Of a stretch of DNA of 64,000 bases, positions 59,977 through 64,000 are shown in pieces. A program made the position numbers and the translations under genes. The DNA is from Ilyonectria destructans (lineage: Eukaryota; Ascomycota; Sordariomycetes; Hypocreales; Nectriaceae): contig JAHEWK010000001.1 in NCBI GenBank assembly GCA_020740775.1, positions 5,270,001 through 5,334,000 of the forward strand, written 5' to 3'. Position 1 is the stretch's first letter. Each line of letters opens with the position of its first letter. The notes under the pieces were generated by a model. That model was not told the origin of the DNA. It was given only the letters and a program-made list of their open reading frames with translations, and searched no databases.

Positions 59977-62900
59977 ATGGACTCGCAATCCCTGCCTGAT
60001 ATCCCATCAGGTGGTGGCAGCACTTCGAATGCATCACTCCAAGAAAAAGTCGCCCGTACGATTCGCGAGGCCCACCAAGACGAACCGCCCAAAGATGTCT
60101 TTGTTAAGGATGTATGGCCCATCCTAGAGGCAGATTATGAGACGATGGTACAAGAACTAGTCGAATTTTGCAAGAACAAACTGCACAAAAAACCCATTTC
60201 TTGCAATGTTACCGGCAGAGTCAAATGCAGCGATTCTATCAGCCGATCCCTTCACCGACGCGAAAAAAACCTCACGGAGAAGGAGAACAAGCAGTACAAA
60301 AGCCTTGCAGACGTGATCGACGATATACATGATCTCGCAGGGATTCGAATAGTGGTCGACTTCCAGTCTGACATTGAGAATGTCTCTTCTTTCATCCAGA
60401 CAACATTTCAACAGCTGAAGAGCCCAAATGATTTCTCCCCTGACCGAAAAGTCAGCGAAATTTGGCAACCATTGTTTGGAGCCTACAGAACCTGCAACTA
60501 TCGCGTCGGAGTGGAACCCGGGACCAGTGGCCGTCTTTCTCAATATTGCGGTGTGATGTTTGAAATCCAGCTCACCGATATTGCGGAGAGTTTATACAAT
60601 CGATTTGCACACTCTTTGTTGTACAAAAAGTCTTCTGGCAGACTCCGTCGTCAAGATGAAATAGTTATCGACATGACGCATGGAATATCTCTTCTGTACT
60701 CACTTTGTCTGGTATACATGCAGGACAGATTGGAAGGTTCTGCCCGCGATAGTGACGTGAACAACAAACTACGTGGTGCCTTGAGACGGGCTGAAGGAGA
60801 GGGAAACTTGGACGCATTGATGGAGACAATCCCCAAGATGCCGGGATCTGATGTTCAAAACCGCACTATCTCAAGCGCAGGCGGATCTTCCTTGAAAAGG
60901 CGTGCGTCTTTTCGCGAGACTATTCCCATTGCTACACTCAAAAAGGCACTTGAACCCTCAGAAGGCCACACATCTGCTGATGATCTTTGGGCATTGCTTA
61001 TCAACATGAGCAGCGACACTGAGCGTGAAAATCAGAGAGATGTTGCCGATGCTGACGCCTGGATTCGCGACAAACACTACAATGCAGACAGGCTCAAGAT
61101 TGAACGACTGTCGGGTGACCTGCTGTCGATGGATCAGTGTTACATCAATCTTGCCGTCGTGGAGAAGCCTGGCCAGGGCGCAGGTCACACAAGGGGAGGA
61201 AGCGGAATGCCCTCTCCATTTTCGCTCTTCGCTCGACAGAAAGTTGAGACACCGAACAAGACGATCCAGGTCGAGTTGCCGACACTCTTCAGTCAACGCA
61301 TTGCACACAATAATCGCACGGTACCACCAAGACGAATTTTGATTCGCGGACGCGCGGGGGTTGGAAAGACCACATTGTGTAAAAAGATGGTCTATGACTT
61401 TACACACGGAACGCAGACGGAGCTTCATCGCACATGGGCTAAATTGTTTGACCGCTTGCTCTGGGTGCCTTTGAGGAATTTGAAAAGGCGATCAGCTCCG
61501 GGATACAACCACGAGGAACTGTTCTACCATGAATACTTTTCTGGACAGGGACGCGACAGGGGCCGCCACTCTGCTGGGAGACTATGGCAAACGTTGAATG
61601 ATACCAACAGCAGTAGAACCCTGTTCGTTCTCGATGGTTTGGACGAAGTATCCGAGCTCTTGGACCCAGACAGCGAGATGTTCGAGTTTCTCCAAGATCT
61701 TTTACATCAACCCAACGTCATTATTACATCCCGGCCACATACCAGCCTTCCTCCTAGCGTCCGAAATCCCGATCTTGATTTAGAAACCATTGGATTCTAC
61801 CCAGAGCAGGTGAAAGCATACCTCGAGGCCGACCCCAACATAAATCCAAGAGCCAACGAAGTCCTTTCTTTCCTTCAAGATCATTGGCTTATCCAGGGTC
61901 TTGTGAGAATCCCAATTCAACTGGATGCGCTTTGTTTCACCTGGGAAGACTTCGATTCTGGAATCCAACCGGATACAATGACAAGTATTTACAAAGCTAT
62001 TGTAGAAAAGTTGTGGAAGAAAGATGTCCTGCGATTGGAGAAGAAGCATGATGGGGAACGGGTGACGCGCTCCCAAATTCAGATGGCAGAAGTTGAGGAC
62101 TTTGTCAAACATGAGGTTTGCTTCCTTGAATGCCTCGGTTTCACGGGACTACACAACGACGTATTGGAGTTCAAGCCAGAGCATCTGCGAACTATATCCA
62201 AGTATTTCAAGGACACGAAACTGGTGCTTGATAAGACACTTCCACGCCTCTCTTTTCTGCGGAATTCAGATGCCTCGCCAAAAGACCGCCACCTCAATTA
62301 TCACTTCCTACACCTGACCTTTCAAGAGTACTTTGCAGCTCGGTACTTTGTCCGGAAGTGGACATCCGGAGAGAAGTTGTCTACACTGAAGTTCGACAGC
62401 CGACGGGAGAGGTTCAGTGCCACAAAGATCAATCCTGAAAAATTCCTGCAGAAGGAAAAGTACAATATACGCTACAATATTCTTTGGCGTTTTGTCGCCG
62501 GCCTACTTCACTCCAACCATGATGAAGAGCAACTCTGTCGATTCTTTTACACGATCGAGGGCCAACCACGAGACCTCTTAGGTCCAGTGCATCAACGACT
62601 GGTCATGCATTGCCTGAGCGAGGTTGGTCCATTGCAGGAGACCCTAGAGTTTAACCGGCTTCGAAGGAACCTAGAGGCTCAATTGAAGCAGTGGCTGCTG
62701 TTTGAATGTAATTTTACATTCAACAAGCCAAGACAACCACATTTATCAACCGAGATGGAATTCCCAGACTCCATTCTGCAAGCAGTTCTACAAGAAGAAT
62801 GCGAGAGCGTTAAACTGCAGGTCCTTGCCTCATTGAGGGCAAGACCGAGTATTTCTCAACCCATGATAGAATGTGTTGTTCCTTGGTTGAGAGGTAATGC

Positions 62901-64000
62901 TCCAATACAGTTGAAAACAGCAACCATGCTGGTATTCAGACGTCCCCTATCCCTGTCGGAGGAGACTCTCCAGACCCTCGTGGCCTTGTTGAAGGACCCG
63001 GATAGTGGCATTCGGTCCTCTGCAGTAGTGGCCTTAGGTTGGCAGTCGGCCTTATCAGAGGAGACCCTCGTGGCCTTATTGAAGGATCCAGATGTTCGGT
63101 CCGCCGCAGCAGAGGCCTTACGTAGGCAACCGGCTCTATCAGAGGAGACTCTTCAGGCCCTATTGGCCTTATTAGAGAATCCGGATGGTGATGCTCAGTC
63201 TTATGCGGCAGAGGCCTTAGGCAGTCAGTCAACCCTATCAGAGGGGACTATTCAGGCCCTCCTTGCCTTATTAGACGACCAGAGCAGCCTTACTCGGTTC
63301 TTGGCAGCAGACGTTTTAGGCAGTCAGTCAACCCTATCAGATGGGACTCTCAAGGCCCTCGTGGCCTTATTAGAGGATCTGGATAGTGACATTCGGTCCC
63401 ATGCAGCAGACGCCTTAGGTAGGCAACCGACTCTATCAGAGGAGACTCTTCAGGCCCTTGTGGCCTTATTAGAGGATCCAGAAAGTAATGTTCGGTCCTC
63501 TGCAGCAAAGTCCTTAGGCAGTCGGTCAACCCTATCAGGGGGGACTGTTCAGGCCCTTATGACCGTATTAAAGGATCCGGATGGTTATGTTCGGTCCTCT
63601 GCAGCAGATGCCTTAGGCAGTCAGTCAGCTCTACCGGAGGGGGCTATTCAGGCCCTCATGACTGTATTAAAGGATCCGGATAGTTGTGTTCGGTCCTCTG
63701 CAGCAGCTGCCTTAGGCAGTCAGTCGGCTCTACCGGAGGGGGCTATTCAGGCCCTCATGACTATATTAAAGGATCCGAATAGTTATGTTCGGTCCTCTGC
63801 AGCAAGAGCCGTGGGTAGGCAGTCGGCTCTTTCAGATAAAATATTCACTTCTTTTCTTCGGGAAACTGATAGACGATCGTTCGAGGCCCTATATAGCATG
63901 GGGATATCGGAAAGCTTCTCAAATCACCTAATATGCCATGCCACGGCTAGCAATTGCAAAATCATTATGCCAGAAGCAGAGTGGGAAATTCCTTTCGATC
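59977..64000 (+). CDS. NLR-type protein: RelA/SpoT-like domain, NACHT NTPase, HEAT-like repeats (partial)
   Basis: The first in-frame ATG is 59977; the frame has no stop or intron through 64000, giving 1341 residues with the C-terminus outside the window. Residues 75-220 match a RelA/SpoT nucleotidyltransferase: VTGRVKCSDSIS (78-89), DLAGIRIVV (119-127), AYRTCNYRV (169-177), FEIQL (195-199) and AHSLLYK (211-217). RLSGDLLSMDQCYINLAVVE (377-396) is a linker motif seen before NACHT in many fungal NLRs. NACHT: Walker A GRAGVGKTT (458-466, K464), Walker B LFVLDGLDEV (549-558), VIITSRPH, and winged-helix FLHLTFQEYFAARYF (777-791). Nine HEAT-like repeats cover 993-1284. Such NLRs are thought to mediate non-self recognition and regulated cell death; the signal and product here are unknown. 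Confidence 0.88.
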   Translation, partial: MDSQSLPDIPSGGGSTSNASLQEKVARTIREAHQDEPPKDVFVKDVWPILEADYETMVQELVEFCKNKLHKKPISCNVTGRVKCSDSISRSLHRREKNLTEKENKQYKSLADVIDDIHDLAGIRIVVDFQSDIENVSSFIQTTFQQLKSPNDFSPDRKVSEIWQPLFGAYRTCNYRVGVEPGTSGRLSQYCGVMFEIQLTDIAESLYNRFAHSLLYKKSSGRLRRQDEIVIDMTHGISLLYSLCLVYMQDRLEGSARDSDVNNKLRGALRRAEGEGNLDALMETIPKMPGSDVQNRTISSAGGSSLKRRASFRETIPIATLKKALEPSEGHTSADDLWALLINMSSDTERENQRDVADADAWIRDKHYNADRLKIERLSGDLLSMDQCYINLAVVEKPGQGAGHTRGGSGMPSPFSLFARQKVETPNKTIQVELPTLFSQRIAHNNRTVPPRRILIRGRAGVGKTTLCKKMVYDFTHGTQTELHRTWAKLFDRLLWVPLRNLKRRSAPGYNHEELFYHEYFSGQGRDRGRHSAGRLWQTLNDTNSSRTLFVLDGLDEVSELLDPDSEMFEFLQDLLHQPNVIITSRPHTSLPPSVRNPDLDLETIGFYPEQVKAYLEADPNINPRANEVLSFLQDHWLIQGLVRIPIQLDALCFTWEDFDSGIQPDTMTSIYKAIVEKLWKKDVLRLEKKHDGERVTRSQIQMAEVEDFVKHEVCFLECLGFTGLHNDVLEFKPEHLRTISKYFKDTKLVLDKTLPRLSFLRNSDASPKDRHLNYHFLHLTFQEYFAARYFVRKWTSGEKLSTLKFDSRRERFSATKINPEKFLQKEKYNIRYNILWRFVAGLLHSNHDEEQLCRFFYTIEGQPRDLLGPVHQRLVMHCLSEVGPLQETLEFNRLRRNLEAQLKQWLLFECNFTFNKPRQPHLSTEMEFPDSILQAVLQEECESVKLQVLASLRARPSISQPMIECVVPWLRGNAPIQLKTATMLVFRRPLSLSEETLQTLVALLKDPDSGIRSSAVVALGWQSALSEETLVALLKDPDVRSAAAEALRRQPALSEETLQALLALLENPDGDAQSYAAEALGSQSTLSEGTIQALLALLDDQSSLTRFLAADVLGSQSTLSDGTLKALVALLEDLDSDIRSHAADALGRQPTLSEETLQALVALLEDPESNVRSSAAKSLGSRSTLSGGTVQALMTVLKDPDGYVRSSAADALGSQSALPEGAIQALMTVLKDPDSCVRSSAAAALGSQSALPEGAIQALMTILKDPNSYVRSSAARAVGRQSALSDKIFTSFLRETDRRSFEALYSMGISESFSNHLICHATASNCKIIMPEAEWEIPFD
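62953..63828 (+). repeat. Tandem 99-bp coding repeats encoding nine HEAT-like units
   Basis: Eight units of 33 codons and one of 28 codons (unit 2, 63052-63135) run in frame. Consensus at protein level is LSEETLQALVALLKDPDS followed by xVRSSAAEALGxQSA, a HEAT-type helix pair. Units 8 (63631-63729) and 9 (63730-63828) differ at about 10 of 99 bases. This high DNA similarity indicates recent duplication or gene conversion. Sequence after 63828 leaves the repeat pattern. Confidence 0.93.

Noticed and set aside
62936..63232. Minus-strand ORF over the HEAT array
   Set aside because: Antisense shadow of the tandem coding repeats.
62953..63828. Regularly spaced repeats resembling a CRISPR-like array
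   Set aside because: Unit is 99 bp, in frame, with protein-level HEAT conservation and no unique spacers; the genome is eukaryotic.

Overview
The window is nuclear DNA from a filamentous ascomycete, most likely a Sordariomycete and possibly Hypocreales. Genes are widely spaced and carry short introns with GTRWGT-type donors and CTRAC-type branch sites. The inventory is typical of moulds: filamentous-fungal PEX26, MDM34 of ERMES, a YEATS protein, a Drs2 flippase, a large secreted catalase and a NACHT-type NLR. The order assignment is inference from gene style, not from alignment.

Left half, 1-30.8 kb. In order: a haspin-type kinase (+), PEX26 (+), the splicing factor RDS3/PHF5A (-) divergent from a pinin-like protein (+), an epoxide hydrolase-like enzyme (+), a 1360-residue Drs2-type P4-ATPase (+), and an Ecl1-like zinc protein (-). 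The Ecl1-like gene has almost 9 kb of gene-poor, low-complexity DNA upstream. A weak split coding signal lies at 29.9-30.6 kb.

Right half, 30.8-56.4 kb. In order: a Kelch type I membrane protein (-), an unrecognised probable mitochondrial protein (-) divergent from SYF2 (+), a COQ11-like reductase (-) divergent from YAF9 (+), MDM34 (-), a 5.4 kb spacer, inositol-pentakisphosphate 2-kinase IPK1 (+), an ENT-family nucleoside transporter (-), and a six-exon secreted catalase (-).

Right edge, 56.4-64 kb. This is accessory in character. A gene relic broken by one in-frame TAG precedes an uninterrupted 4.0 kb reading frame that runs off the window. That frame encodes an N-terminal RelA/SpoT-like nucleotidyltransferase domain, a conserved fungal NLR linker motif, a NACHT NTPase and nine tandem HEAT-like repeats encoded by near-identical 99-bp units. 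It is the most unusual object here: an alarmone-synthetase-like effector domain wired to an NLR immune-type receptor.

Most genes are unconnected housekeeping genes. Three of them (RDS3, pinin-like, SYF2) are spliceosome components, and the first two share a promoter region. Splice sites were placed by eye from consensus and reading-frame continuity. I saw no tRNA, rRNA, CRISPR array or intact transposon.
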